Shown: positions 44,801-61,825 of the stretch, piece by piece | Position numbering within the stretch: position 1 is the stretch's first letter | Layout of the letters: each line of letters begins with the position of its first letter | Assembly (NCBI RefSeq): GCF_023091745.1 | Contig: NC_068913.1 | Coordinates: 13,844,001 to 13,908,000 of the forward strand | Direction of reading: 5' to 3' | Source of the DNA: Budorcas taxicolor | Taxonomy: Eukaryota; Chordata; Mammalia; Artiodactyla; Bovidae | Length of the DNA stretch: 64,000 bases | Notes under the pieces: model-generated | Seen by the model: only the letters and a program-made list of their open reading frames with translations | Databases searched by the model: none | Told to the model about the DNA's origin: nothing | Made by a program: the position numbers and the translations under genes

Positions 44801-47800
44801 TATCTAGCTCCTATATGAAGCCCCCCCTGCACTGCTTGAAATGAAACCACCACCACCACGGCCTCTGTTACCTCTTGCCACCAACTAGCCCGCATTTATC
44901 CTTGCAAACTCAACCCAAAATTTGTTACAGTGGCCTCCTGTTACTCCCATAATTTAAAGTATCCCACAAGGAATGTTAATTAAAATATTTAACTTGTTAG
45001 TTTTAATTTATAAAGTAACATCTCAAGTACCCCCTCTTCTATGCCTCCTTCCTCTCCAAGCATTTCTTCCCCAATTAGGTTACCATTCAGCAAGCTTTCA
45101 TCCTCATGTTGTCATTGTATTTCTCCCCACTTAATATTTAATTGCCCCAAAGTGCCTTAACAATGAGAATGTTCCTATTTTGTATAGTACCCCTAGCAGG
45201 AAGCATACAACGTTTGAATGAACACATACAAAAATGAAGACACTTAAAAAGATTCATATGACGTACATGTTCACGGACACACATTCACCCACTCATTTTC
45301 ATATTTTGATATGAGAAGTAGTTTACAAAAATGTACAATTTAGATTCTGTGTAGAAGAAATTCTAAGACTCAATCTTGCAAGAGAATGGGGCCTGATCTA
45401 AGCCAGGGATTTTCAGGGTTTTTTGTTTCTCTTCAGGAATGGAATTCCTTTTAATTGAAATCCTAAGCAGAACTCTTGATGTACAAAAGAGATAAATGTG
45501 AGGTTGCCTGGGTTGAAACAAGGGAGCCAGGAATGCCGCCTCCTTTGTTTCTTTTGCCTCTCATGCTGGCCCCTAAGGCATTTTAAAGAAACCTCCAAGA
45601 AACAGAGTTTGAAAACCATTGATCTGAATCATTTCAGCCAGGCAAATATTATGCTCCCAATATAAGGACCTAAACTGGAAAACAGTACATGCTAGTTAAA
45701 CATTGTTTAAACTCTTAAACTAATCCATAGGAATGTTAATGACTTCCAGTGATTTTTTTTTTTAATTTCAATTCTATTTAAAAGAGATGGTTAAGGAAAT
45801 AAAATCAAATTGAATTCAGTTTGAAGAAGTTAGTTTATAATTCATCTCAATAATCACATTCTTTTTTTTTTTTTTTGCTATTACCTATCAGCCCTATTTA
45901 TTCTTGGGAGGTCTCAGGGAGTATTTTCCTTTGCCTATTCTTTCAGTACTTCTCAAAATGTATTTGTAGTGCCTTTGATCACAAAAGCAAAAAGATGAAT
46001 TTACAAATCCCGGAAAGGACATTAAGTTATAGATTTAAAGATGGAAAAACAAACACCTTTACTACCAAAGTCAAAAATGTAATTTCACTGGCATTTGGGA
46101 AGGGGATATTTGCCCCTTCAAGGGGAAACAAGAGTTTTGTTTTAACATCTCAGGTACAACTAACTTTGGGTCTATTCTATATTAGAAACAAATACAATAT
46201 ACCTTACACACACACACACACTCTCTTCCTCATTTCCTATCATCTTTAGCTCTATTTAGCCTATTGATGGATTAAATCAATACATTTTGACAAAACAGAG
46301 ACACCAAATAGGACAAAGAAAGTCTCTCAAAAACCCTAGATAAAGATAACCAAACTCAAAAATCAAGCTGTGAATGACGTGGCTGCCCCCCACTCCCACC
46401 CCACTCACTGGTCAGCCCCTTACCCTTCTGTGGAACACAGGTTTCAAACCATAGATCAGAGTCAATCTATGCCCTGTAATTTCTTCTCTAGCCATCATTT
46501 TTCCCCCCCTCTTCTGCTACAACTTTCTAAACAGCTATGGGCTTGGTTAGGTTCGAAGAGAAGTGCCACACACAAATAAGCAAAACATTCAGAGAAGCAT
46601 GAGCAATTGTGTGTGCCACACTGGTTTAGAGATTTGAAAGTGTTTGCAGTGTGTGTCCCAGCTGGTTAGCGATGTACATATGCTCCTTGCAACTTCAATG
46701 GAAACTTACATGAGTTGCATATATATAAGCACAGTGTGTACAAAAAGGTGCTCAACCAAAAATTTGTGGAGATTCAACATCCTCTGTCTCCAAGGTGTAC
46801 ACACATAACTGATTTTGCGGTTGTCCAAACCTGTGGCTACATGTGAGCCTGTGAGTGTTAATACACCCATGATGGGCATATCTGAAGTACGTATTTCATT
46901 TAAAGGCTGAAGGGAGGTACCTCATAAGAGGGCTGCTTAAGGCATACTGAAAAAATGCCCACTCCTGACTTTGCTATAGCTGAGCAGAGACTGCAGTAAG
47001 AAAATGGAAACGTTTTCATCTTTGGTAAAAGCAGGTTGCTAAAGGCAATTAGACAGGAGAGTGGGGTCTGACTTCAAATAGAAGTCTTATAATCCTTCAA
47101 AGAAAGGACCTTTTAAAGTCATAAGACTATTTAGAATAATTAAGTTATTAAAGGACTAACAGAAAGATTATTATGGGTAAACTGAATTATGTAGAGAAAA
47201 GATTTACAAAAACTGTAATTCTCTGAATTATTAGCATTAATTATTTTCTATTTTTATCATTAATTACAGGCATTTAAATAGAAAATTATGTAAATTAGCT
47301 ATTGCACAAACTCTATCCTTTAAGATAGCAAAGGTAATAACTTGCAAATTAACAAGTAAGTGATTTAGGGGGAGTCCACAATCATTTATTATTTGTATAA
47401 CCATTTTAAGATAATTTGATGTTCTTGGATACCCCGTTGAGTTATTCTATGAGTAAGGTTGATGATTATCAACTCATTATATTCCCACGTGCTTGAAGAC
47501 CCAGAGCAAAGAAAGGTTAAGTGATTTCTATAAAAGCCACAGAATCTGTGCCAGAGTTGAAAACAAATGACATTAGTTTAGTTACGGGGAACATAAAACA
47601 CTTCTCTTGTGAATTAGTATGGATTCATTTAACAATAAGAAATAATAACATCTTGGCATTTCTCAATTATCAACAAAAAGTGGTATTATCAAACCTTAAA
47701 TTTTCTACAAATTCTTTTCTACAGAAATGCTGATTTGGGTCCTATGACTACTTTTACTAAGGAATCAAGTCATTATTTGGCTCAAAGAAGGAAGGAAGGA

Positions 47801-49182
47801 CACAAAGAAATTGGAAACATCACCACAATTTTAAATTTCAAGATCTAATTTTAGTTAAAATCAATGTAGAATAAACATGCAATATAAAGAAGGAGATATT
47901 TGTTTATTTTAGGTTTTTCCCTCCTACTTTTATAAAGCCAAAAGCAAGTCTACCACAAGTTTAAAATGGAGTCAAAATCACTAGAACCAAAATCCATCAG
48001 AGAGATATACTTATTGCTTTTAGTGTTTCCTTGCTGAATTTTTTAAAAAGTCAATGGCTCTCACATATCCTTGGCTGCTTGACACTTCTTGTCAACAAGA
48101 AATTATCTTCATCTCCAGAAAGTCTCTCCAACTGATAATAACTTTTATTGAAACCTAATTTTTTATTGATGGAATTTTACCATGAAGTTGGTTCTCACTA
48201 TTATCCAAGGGAGGACAAATGGAAAAATACTTTAGGTAAAAGCAAAATGATTAGTTACTAAATATCTATAATTAGAAGACTTAATTCTACTTTTATACTG
48301 TTAATTTGTAAAAGATTAAACACAACCTACTTCCTGTTTTGAGGGAGACCCAATCACCCTGGATTAAGTGTTATGTTTAGCATAATGAATAAGGAAAATT
48401 TTGGTATAGCCAAGTAAAATCTTCCTGGAAAATGTTTGGGTTACCTTCCCTTATCATTCCTTACATAAACTCCTCATTGAATATGCCTCCCATGCAGGAA
48501 AAATCAACTGATATTGATGTTGGTATAAGAAAAAAATAATGAGGAGTCAGATCTACCCCAAAAAAGACCACATTATACATTATAAATTTAAGAATAAATC
48601 ATTTTTTAGAAAATTGAAAATTGGGGAGCCTCTGGTCAACGCTGTCCATAAAAATGCAAAGTGAGTACAATTTCCTGGGTGGTTTTTATCCTTTCCAGGT
48701 TTACCATTTCTCTGTCCCATTAAGACATCATTTTCTAGTCATCACTCACCTCTCACTTCTCCACACCATCCTCTTCTGCAATTTAAGCGAGTGTGAGAGC
48801 AGAGAGGCTGATGGGCATAATAAACTCATGAAGCCCAACAGTCTAGACTGCCACATCTTCTTTGGAACAGACCCCTCAAGGGGAAGTAGGAAAAACTGTT
48901 CCCCCTCCCACCACCCTCAGCAGAAATACCAGAAAACCTGAATCCTAAAACGGAAGCTCTTTAAATATTTTAAAGCTGGGATTCTCAATTTTATTTTTCC
49001 TGCTCCACCATAATACACCCTAGAAAGCAGGGCCCTGGGATCTGTATTGTTAAAGCCTCACAGGGGAGTGTGGCCTGAAACTTGCTTTGGGAATAACCAG
49101 GCTAGATTATCTCTCAATAGTCCTTTTAGGACCTAAAATCCTATGCCTTGGAATTTGACTTTCTTAATGTAAATTACTGTGT

Positions 49183-49386
49183 GTTAGTCGCTCAGTCATG
49201 TCTGACCCTTTGTGATCCCCATGGACCGCAGCCTGCCAGGCTCTTCTGTCCAGGGATTTCCCAGGCAAGAATACTGGAGTGGGTTGCCATTCCCTTCTGC
49301 AGGGGATCTTCCTGACCTCGGGATTGAAACCGGGTCTCCTGCATTTCAGGCAGATTCTTTCCCATCTGAGTCACCAGGGAAGCTCA
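49183..49386 (-). repeat. Bov-tA SINE
   Basis: Reversed full element: 'gttagtcgctcagtcatgtc' to 'gagtcaccagggaagctc'. It is in the same orientation as SGCE transcription. Confidence 0.92.
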
Positions 49387-49432
49387 TAATTTAAATTAAT
49401 ATAAAAGCTTATCTTTGAGATACATAGTGTGT

Positions 49433-49632
49433 GTTAAGTCACGTCAGTCGTGTCTGACTCTTAGCAACCCTATGGACTGTATGTAGCCCCCAGGCTCCTC
49501 TGTCCATGGAATTCTCCAGACAAGAATACTGGAGTGGGTTGCCATGCCCTCCTCCAGGGGATCTTCCTGACCCAGGGATCGAACCTGTATCTCTTACATC
49601 TCCTGCATTGGCAGGCAGGTTCTTCACACAGC
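49433..49632 (-). repeat. Bov-tA SINE
   Basis: Reversed element beginning 'gttaagtcacgtcagtcgtg'. It carries a 12-bp-type insertion in the tRNA-related part ('atctcttacatctcctgcat'). Confidence 0.9.
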
Positions 49633-49737
49633 AGTTAAAACTATATTATATTTTTAATATTATGTCTTTGGTAAGAAACATAACATCTAATCACAACAAT
49701 GATTCTTTGGGCAAAGAGAATTTACTCTTATTTTTAA

Positions 49738-49928
49738 GGTTTTTTTTTTTTTTAATGTGCACAGTTTTTAAAGTCTTTATTGAATTTGCCACAACATTGC
49801 TTCTGTTTTATGCTTTGGTTGTCTAGCCAAGAGGCATGTGGGATCTCAGCTTCCCAACCAGGGATCAAACCTGCACCCCTTGCATGGGAAGGTGGGGGTC
49901 TTAACCATGGACCACCAGGGAAGTGCCT
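49738..49928 (-). repeat. CHR-type SINE
   Basis: Reversed CHR SINE: poly-T tail at 49738-49754, then 'tttattgaatttgccacaac', 'ggatctcagcttcccaacca', and a 5' end at 'gaccaccagggaagtgcc'. Confidence 0.85.
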
Positions 49929-50189
49929 AAAGCAAACTGACTTTTAAGAATTACTTGAGAGTGTGCTTTCTAGCAATAAATTATAATAAGTCAGGGAACT
50001 GCTTTCAGTGGGAAAAATTCTTCCTATTAACGGTCACATATTCACTAAGCTACAAAGACAAGCAATTAAGTGCAGATGTAAGAAGTCTGACTATACTTCA
50101 GGATGGGGGACATTTTACAGAAGACCTGGCCAGTGCTCCTCAAGACAAAGTCAGGAGAAACAAGGAGAATCTACACCACCTAGAGCTGC

Positions 50190-50456
50190 TGTGCTGCTGC
50201 TCAGTCGCTTCAGGCGTGTCCGACTCTGTGCGACCCCATGGACGGCAGCCCACCAGGCTCCCCCGTCCCTGGGACTCTCCAGGCAAGAACACTGGAGTGG
50301 GTTGCCGTTTCCTTCTCCAATGCATGAAAGTGAACAGCGAAGGTGAAGTGGCTCAGTCGTGTCCCACTCCTAGCGACCCCATGGACTGCAGCCCACCAGG
50401 CTGCTCCGTCCATGGGATTTGCCAGGCAAGAGTACTGGAGTGGGCTGCCTACACCA
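50190..50456 (-). repeat. Bov-A2 SINE
   Basis: Two reversed Bov-A units (50195-50325 and 50345-50456) preceded by a CTG-type tail at 50188-50202. Its open frames on both strands are artefacts of the repeat. Confidence 0.92.
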
Positions 50457-50599
50457 GAAGAGACTAAAGAGATATGCCGATTATTGTGTCCTAGATGGAA
50501 TCTTGGAGAAGAAAAAGCTCATTGAGGGAAAAACTAGTGAAATCTGGAGGGGAAACAGTCTGAAGTCTGGTTAATAGTAAAGCAGAAATGTTGGTTTCT

Positions 50600-50812
50600 T
50601 GGGCTTCCCAGTTGGTGCTAGTGGTAAAGAATCTGACTGCCGATGCAGGATACATAGGAGATGCAGGTTGAACCCCAGGGTCGGGAAGATGCCCTGGAGG
50701 AGGGCATGACAATCCACTCCAGTATTCTTGCCTGGAGAATTCTATGGACAGAGGAGCCTGTGGGCTACAAAGAGGTGCAAAGAGGTGGATATGACTGAAG
50801 CAACATAGCATG
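50600..50812 (+). repeat. Bov-tA SINE
   Basis: Forward full element 'gggcttcccagttggtgcta' to 'atatgactgaagcaacatag'. Confidence 0.92.
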
Positions 50813-50959
50813 CATGCATTATTGGTTTCTGGGGCAGTAAGATGTTAACAATGGGAGAACTGTGGTGGGGTACCTCTGTGAACTCTGTATTATCTTTGCA
50901 ACTTTTCTGTACCTTTTAAATCATCCCAGAATTAAAGTTTATTAAACAATAAAGACATT

Positions 50960-51182
50960 GGGGCTTCCTAGGTGGTACAAGTGGTAAAAAAAAAGTCTGC
51001 CTGCCAATGCAGGAGACACAAGAGATGTGGGTTTGATCCCTGGGTCCGGAAGATCCCCTGGAGAAGAAAATGGCAAACCACTCCAGTATTTTTTGCCTGG
51101 AAAATTCCATGAACAGAGGAGTATGGTGGGCTACAGCCCACGGGGTGGCAAAAGAGTCAGACACAGCTAAGCACACACACAA
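50960..51182 (+). repeat. Bov-tA SINE with (CA)n tail
   Basis: Forward full element beginning 'ggggcttcctaggtggtaca', followed by 'gcacacacacaaacaataaagacatt'-type sequence. 'aacaataaagacatt' also lies just before the element (50946-50960), so it is probably the target-site duplication. Confidence 0.92.
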
Positions 51183-51464
51183 ACAATAAAGACATTAGCA
51201 AATATCAAATAAATACGCTTTATATTTCTACATGCAATAATTTTAAGACTGTCTGTGCTGTCTCTCTAATCTGAAAAGGAGAAGGAACAGAAAATAACTT
51301 CCTTTCTAGCAAGTCCCCTGTCTCTGGACCTGCTCCAGTTACCCTTTCTACTATCTGTTCAATCACCTTGCCTGTAGCCTGAATCAGAAATCCTAGAGGT
51401 CAATGATCACAGTATCTATCGCTAACTTGATATCAAGACTGGTTTTGACCTAATTTAAAATCTC

Positions 51465-52006
51465 ATGAAATTAAAAGACGCTTACTCCTTGGAAGGAAAG
51501 TTATGACCAACCTAGATAGCATATTGAAAAGCAGAGACATTACTTTGCCAACAAATAGTCAACGCTATGGTTTTTCCAGTGGTCATGTATGGATGTGAGA
51601 GTTGGACTGTGAAGAAAGCTGAGCGCCAAAGAATTGACGCTTTTGAACTGTGGTGTTGGAGAAGACTCTTGAGAGTCCCTTGGACTGCAAGCAGATCCAA
51701 CCAGTCCACCCTAAAGGAGATCAGTCCTGGGTGTTCATTGGAAGGACTGATGTTGAAGCTGAAACTCCAATACTTTGGCCACCTGATGCAGAGTCGACTC
51801 ATTGGAAAAGACTCTGATGCTGGGAGGGATTGGGGGCAGGAGGAGAAGGGGACGACCGAGGATGAGATGGCTGGATGGCATCACTGACTCGATGAACGTG
51901 AGTCTGAGTGAACTCCAGGAGTTGGTGCTGGACAGGGAGGCCTGGCGTGCTGCGATTCATGGGGTCGCAAAGAGTCGGACACGACTGAGCGACTGAACTG
52001 AACTCA
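51465..52006 (+). mobile_element. 5'-truncated BovB
   Basis: About 540 bp of BovB 3' end, from 'catgaaattaaaagacgctt' to 'gactgaactgaactc'. The ORF2 tail is split between two frames (51567-51887 and 51802-51996). It carries a small deletion at 51552-51558 relative to the copy at 22 kb. It is antisense to SGCE. Confidence 0.92.
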
Positions 52007-55000
52007 AAGTCTCTTATCCATGTCTCAATTTTATTATCTGCAAATGATTAAACATTTTTTACTATCTAATTTAAGGGGCCAGTCTGGAGTCATATGAAGC
52101 ATTCTACCAAAAAGAAGGTTGTATAATTGATAAATAACAGTGGTAGTAGCCTCCCATTACACAGCGTTCTCTAGACTGTTTGTTACAAGGTTCGTTACAC
52201 ATCAGATTGACTTCTTTAAAAGACCCAAACAGGTTTCTGTGCAGCTCTGAAGAAAAGCTTTGAATGTTCTTGAGCCTTGCTTAGAAGTCAAGATAAACTT
52301 GCAACCCTATCTTATGCCTAAATATTTCTGATGTCAAATCTGAAGAATAAATACAAAATGATGTAGCTATCCACATTATGAACAATAAATTCAGTACAGT
52401 TAGTATGCCTATGTGAAGATGAAACTCACACCCTTTTAGAAAGAGTTTAATAAATACCAGGCAGGTCCATCCAAGGATATACCTGGTTATCAAGTTCTGT
52501 AATGCCTTATCAAATATAATATCTCATTTTAACACTGAGAATTCAGTTTGATCCAAATGACCAAAATATTTATATATGTGTGTACCTGAGCTGAAACAAA
52601 CCTTCAAAAACAGGTTAGGAGTAAAAACTGAATTCACATAAAGGACAATTGTGATGAACCTGATACAATAAATTCCCTATTTTCTGGCATGGTTGGAAAA
52701 TGAGGTTAATCACATATTCTGGCTTATAGAGAGTTACCATAGAGACCATGCACATATTATCCATTTCCAAGAATAAAAGAAAGATAATACACACTCAACA
52801 CCGAAACTACATCGAATGTGATTTAATTTTCCTCTGATGAGTCAGACGCACTTGATGATCTTGCAGTGCCTCAGAATAATCATTGTGAGCATCATCAATT
52901 ATCTATGTACCCTATTTGTATAGAAGTGCTAGTTAATGGACTTTTTCCATTAGCAGAAATCTGAATAATATAAAGGTTTTCTGGACTTAAAAATACATGT
53001 ATGGTCAAACTGTTGCAAGTTCAATAAAATAATCTATTGCACTTGCAAACAGAGAGATCTGATCAAGATAATGACAGTCTTGATGGGGTTATGGAAGGAC
53101 CAGGAAGATGCATTTAGTTATAAACTAGATAAGAAATTTTATTTTCCTTAGGTATTAGGAGCAACATTGTCAAATCCTAGTCACAGAGAATCAAAATAAA
53201 GCTTAAGGAGTTATCCTTATTCTCAACATAAATAGTTAGAAAGCACATCTAAAAAAATGACCCAGCCTTTTATCCTCCCTTAAAAGTTTTACTGACTTAT
53301 TGTAAAATCACATTCAATTTCCCCTATTCACTATAATGAATATTCTTCTCTTCTAAGATTTGACAGCATTGTTATTTTGTCAGTAGAAGATTCCCAAACT
53401 TCGTTCTTCTGACCTTTTCCCATGGATTCACAGGGCATATCAACACCCTGAAGGCTCTGAGAACTCCCCCAGTTAAAATCAAAAACAAAAAGTCCCGTTT
53501 CTCAAATTTATTTGACTGCTTCTTTTTTGAAGATATATATCAACCTTTGAAGAACAGGTATTGACATTTACTAGCATTCTTAGGGAAAGAATGTGAGAAA
53601 TGGAAACTTTAAAGAATTCCTCAATTCTTTTCAGTTTGAAAAATGAACGATAAAGCTGTTCATAATTTTCATCCAAGAAAGACAGGAGAGACTGCAAAAC
53701 TGTGAACTATTACAATATTCTTGAATACTGTAATAGTCAACATTCTTGAATTTACTAATTTTTCTCAACGGCTTCTAATAATCCTGACAAAGAGGTTTCA
53801 CAGTGACCCCACTAACCATTCAAGGACATAAAAATCCATCAGTCCCATTTAGTACAATTCGATTTTGTGAAACTTTAGTATTTATATAAATGACAGAATA
53901 TTGTTTCCAAAACTCAAACTTTTAAATATATGCCATTTTCCCTACTGTTAATAGACTGAATCAGTTACTCACAGACACATACGTACACACACATGTACAC
54001 ACAAATATATACCTTGGCCTGTTCAACAATAAGTGCATACTGTTAGAGGACCTGAGGACAATAGTCATAATACTTTTAAGGGTTTCATGCTCTACTGACT
54101 GAGCTAGCTAGGCATGCTTTCATAATGCTTTGAGATTGTCAAAGTCTTCTGACAAATTTATAGTCTGTCTATACTATTCATATTAATCACTATTTTAATT
54201 ACTGTTTAATCTTCAAATTACCACATGTCATTTACATGGCTGTAAAACAAGCATTTGCAGAGTAAAAATGTACCCAATATGCTGTCCAAATAAATCTCTA
54301 ACCAGTAAGAGGTTACTTTTATATCCTATCCTAATATCTATGTGTGAGTGTCTCTGTATGTATGTATGTATGTGTGTTGGGGGTGGGAGGGATAGATATA
54401 CTCATTCTATTTACAAAAGTCAACTGAAAAAGAGAAGACTCTCAAAAGCAAACTGTGACTTCCTTAGGGAAACTGAATTTAACCCATTTTAACATATGTT
54501 TAAAAGAGTAAGAGTCATGTTCTTCGAAATAAATGACACTTTCACTTACAATTTCTTTACACTAAAACAGAGTTTCTAGATATATAACGGGTTCTCAGGA
54601 ACAACTGGAAATCTCCTCAACTAATTTCCTCTACACCTACCCCTTACAAAGGCGTCCTCCAAGCTTTCTGACCACAGTCCTTCTAGCACAACAGAGAAGG
54701 TCTCTACTAATAAAGTGTCTTTACAGCCAAAATTGGAACTACTCATTTTGATATATAAGCAAATCATTAAAAAAAAAAAAAAGAAAAAACCCCAAACCTT
54801 AAAAACCCTGAGGCAAAAAATTTAGATTAAATAGCTCTCTGATAATAACATTAAAAAACAGGTTAACAGAACCAAATAATTCTAATAATAGCTTTAAAAA
54901 ATAATCAATTTGCTATGCTTTAGAATATGCCTCTCTTTTCACAATTAACTCATCTTTGAGCAAGCATATGTGAGTTCATTCAGTGTGCTAACATTAAGGT

Positions 55001-55224
55001 GAATGTCATCTTGTTTCGATTAGTGAAGGAAAAAAAAAATATTTCCTCAAAGTAATTTTATGTATTTGCTGTGCGGTTAGGATCTACACTATCAGTGTTC
55101 TCTGGGTACTTCTCTCCTCCAGTTATAAACAAACAAATGCAACCATAATGAGGAGCTCTGGTCTTGAAAGACAGTAAGCAGATACATTCATGCATTAATA
55201 ATGACGGTTCCAAGTGGACACTTA

Positions 55225-56144
<920 letters not shown>

Positions 56145-56171
56145 TCTGGTGTTTGCATGTTTCTCTTTTCC
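56145..56171 (-). CDS. SGCE: Epsilon-sarcoglycan, 27-nt microexon
   Basis: Read 56171 to 56145: it completes a Val codon, then Glu-Lys-Arg-Asn-Met-Gln-Thr-Pro and the first two bases of Asp. Flanks are 'tttctag' and 'gtaagt'. It encodes nine residues just inside the membrane, after the Cys-Cys-Arg-Arg-Glu-Gly stop-transfer segment. The short exon of mammalian SGCE at this position is known to be alternatively spliced, and its length of exactly nine codons fits in-frame inclusion or skipping. Confidence 0.93.
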
Positions 56172-57105
56172 CTAGAAACAAAACAAAATTTATGAATTAA
56201 ATACTAGCATTGAAATTTGGAACATTAAGACTATATGCTCACAGGTCTCGCATGAGGTGGAAATGCTGACATTGTCACTATTAAATGCAACCAGGCAGCA
56301 TTTGCCAGCAGGTTGATGACATTACTTGGATGAGTGCACACACAGAAATGGAATACTGATGAGAAACACAGGAGAAAATGGGAAAAAATGGAGATCAAGC
56401 ATCAAGCTCTTGGAAATAAATTCTATGACATAATGAAATCAGGCTACATGAAAAAATGGAAGAATGTGCTACTTGCTGCTTTATTAATATTTTATCATTT
56501 GCTTTGTCACCCTGACTTCCAGATAATCTCGGGAGATTATTTTAATTGACACAGATGTCCTGAAAGCACTAACTATTCATGAAGTGAAGACTCATTGCTC
56601 AAATTATCATTTTATTTTCCTTAATTTACTCCTAGGTTTACATATATCTGCATATGTACTTTTAAACATTTAGGTTGTACTGCCCTGGATTTTTTGACAT
56701 CCAGAAAAATCGCAAGAAGAAATCTGACCATCATTTCTGATCAAACTGAGACTGAGACAATTTATTTAAAGTGCAATTACCATGTCAATAGGTTCCACAG
56801 TCTCTGCTTACACAGGACAGCTTATATAACCAAAATACCTAGCCTCAATTATCCTTGGGACTGTTTTGGCAGTATGAGCTTACATTTAGCCTTAATCATT
56901 TTTGAATATAATAATTACAACCTCTAGTTTACTAGACTCAAAACTATTTTAATTCATTTGAAAGGAATAAAGTACTGTAGTTTGACTTGAACATAATTTC
57001 ATTTACAAGGTGTTTTATGAACTAAATGAAACTTGGGTTTTAATGGAATCTTATATATTATCTTAGAAGTTCTATAATTTTTTATTAGTGTTTTAAAGTA
57101 CTCAC
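56172..57105 (-). other. SGCE: SGCE intron after the transmembrane exon
   Basis: A 934-bp intron with donor 'gtgagt' at 57105-57100 and acceptor AG at 56173-56172. The plus-strand frames inside it (56334-56549, 56694-56927) have no domain and are antisense to the gene. Confidence 0.85.
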
Positions 57106-57317
57106 ACTCCTTCCCGTCGGCAGCACATGATATAAGCAAGTATTAGAAAAAGGACCAATGCTACTGCCGAGGGCACAGCCAGTGTAATTAGGAAATCCGT
57201 GTAATAGTCTCTGCTTTTCAAAGAATCGGAAGGGGGTTTGTACTCTCCACCATCAGGCAAAATCCCTTCTCCACGAATCACTTCCTGATAGGTGGACACT
57301 TGCTTTGTTTTATCAAC
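57106..57317 (-). CDS. SGCE: Epsilon-sarcoglycan, transmembrane exon
   Basis: Read 57317 to 57106 (212 nt): 70 codons from Val-Asp-Lys-Thr-Lys to Arg-Glu-Gly plus two bases of Val. The first 40 residues are the membrane-proximal ectodomain. They are followed by a strongly hydrophobic helix (about residues 317-341, beginning Phe-Leu-Ile-Thr-Leu-Ala) that ends in Cys-Cys-Arg-Arg, the cytosolic anchor of this type I protein. Acceptor 'cag' at 57320-57318; donor 'gtgagt'. The open frame reads on to a stop at 57102 only because it runs into the intron. Epsilon-sarcoglycan is a subunit of the dystrophin-associated sarcoglycan complex, widely expressed including brain; human mutations cause myoclonus-dystonia. 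Confidence 0.97.
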
Positions 57318-59988
<2,671 letters not shown>

Positions 59989-60639
59989 TCATGTAGGGGC
60001 TTCTTTTCATTCTTTCCTTTATTCAACCAATATTTACTGAGTGTTTTGGTGTACAGACACTCTCTTGACTCTGTTACTTCCTAAAAATTTTTTCACCCTA
60101 TATCATATTTTGATTAGATTTGACAGACTCCATTCAAAATATTCTTAAATTGTTTAAAGAATATTATCACTAAGATAATTATCAGTAATAATTCATCTGA
60201 TTTCATTTTAATAAGATTATGATATTACATCCTGAGGTGTGGAACTGCAGGCAGATCTATTCTTTCTAACAGTTCTATCTTTTAGGCTTTTCCACTGCAC
60301 AGAGTCCCTACTGTTAGGTTCCTCAATACAAGGTCTCTAAATCTTTATCTAAGAAGCTAACATAAGAGAAAAACTACTGTTTGGTAAACACGAATTAGGC
60401 AAACAAAATTTATTTTCTTGATATGTATCTTGGCAACTAGGGAAACTCAATTTAATTGACCAATAAGAGTTTCACAATAAAAGAGAAGACAGAGATAATA
60501 ATAGTGTTTAAGTAATCTTGCTTGAGCAGCTAGGAATTTCAAAGGTCTTTTCAAAAGAAAAGGGAAAACCAGAAAATTACTCTAAATAAATATTATTTCT
60601 TTTTTTAACGACAGTGCCATAATTACTTATAAAATGGAA

Positions 60640-61060
60640 TAAACCCAACAAAATTTCTGCCATCTTTTTTTACAGAAATTGACAAACTGATCCTAAAATG
60701 CATATGAAAATTCAAGTGACCCCCCCCCCACACACATAAAATTCTTGAAAAAGAAAAACACAGCTGGAAGACTCACAATTACCAATTTCAAAACTTACTG
60801 CGAAGCAATAGGAATAAAGAGAATGTGGTGCTATCACAAGGCTTGGCATGCAGATCAAGGGACTAGAATAGAGTCCAAAAATAAAATCTTTAGCAAACCG
60901 ATTTTGTCATGGATGCCAAGACAATTCAATGAGAGAAAAAACAGTCTTTATGGTACTTTAGAACAACTGGCTATCCACACGCAAAAGCAGGAAACTGGAC
61001 CCCTACCTCACACCACATAAAAAACTGACTCAAAAAAAAAAAAATCAAAAGCTTAATGGA
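60640..61060 (+). mobile_element. L1 ORF2 3' remnant
   Basis: The sequence corresponds to the C-terminal part of L1 ORF2: 'ttcaaaacttactgcgaagc', 'ccaagacaattcaatgagag' and 'cccctacctcacaccacata' occur in the L1 order. A residual open frame (60745-61020) keeps similarity but with many substitutions. Confidence 0.75.
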
Positions 61061-61334
61061 AGGGCTTATATACTTTAAATAGGTGAATTGTATAATATGT
61101 AAAATATATCTCAGTAAAGCTGTTTTTTAATGAAATGAAATAAAAGCATGGCACAAAAATTCAAAGTTATGTGACTATGAAGCCACACCCTTAATTAACA
61201 GCTGTGTCCTAGAGCACACTTACACAGATTCAGCTGGTTGCGTTTTATGTCAAGTTAAAAATTTATCAGTTCAGAAAAAGTAGAAGTAAGAAACCACTGG
61301 TAAAGAATTGACATGACTAGTGAGTAGAAATACA

Positions 61335-61825
61335 TTCCATTTACAGGAATATTGCTCATCCATAAAAAAGAACAAAATAATGTCATCTGCAGCAAAATGG
61401 GTGGACCTAGAGATTGTCAAACTTGAATGAAGTCAGACAAAGGCAAACATCATATGGTATCACTTATACACAGAATCTAAAAAACAGTACAAATGAACTT
61501 ACTAAGGAAACAGAAATAAAGTTACAGATGGAGAACACAAACTTATAGTTACTGGTGGGAAAGTGAAGGGTGGAGGGTGGGAGAAGGCATAAACTGGGAG
61601 ATTGGAATTGACATACGCATTCTACTACATAAAAAATAGACAACTACTAAGGATCTACTGCATAGAACAGGACACTCTACTCAGCACTCTGTAATGACCT
61701 ATGTGGAACAAGAATCTGAAAAACAGCGGATATACGTATATGTATAACTGATTCACTTTGCTACATACCTGAAACTAATACAACATTGTAAGTCAACTAC
61801 TCTGCAATAAACATTTTAAAAGAGA
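61335..61825 (+). mobile_element. L1 3'-UTR fragment
   Basis: The artiodactyl L1 3' block is nearly complete: 'tgggtggacctagagattgt', 'ggatctactgcatagaacag', and the terminal 'caacattgtaagtcaactac' followed by an A-rich end. It is the same family as 6.22-6.70 kb. Confidence 0.8.

Noticed and set aside
50140..50525. Overlapping frames on both strands at 50.1-50.5 kb
   Set aside because: They are translations of a Bov-A2 SINE; similar peptides recur wherever this repeat occurs.
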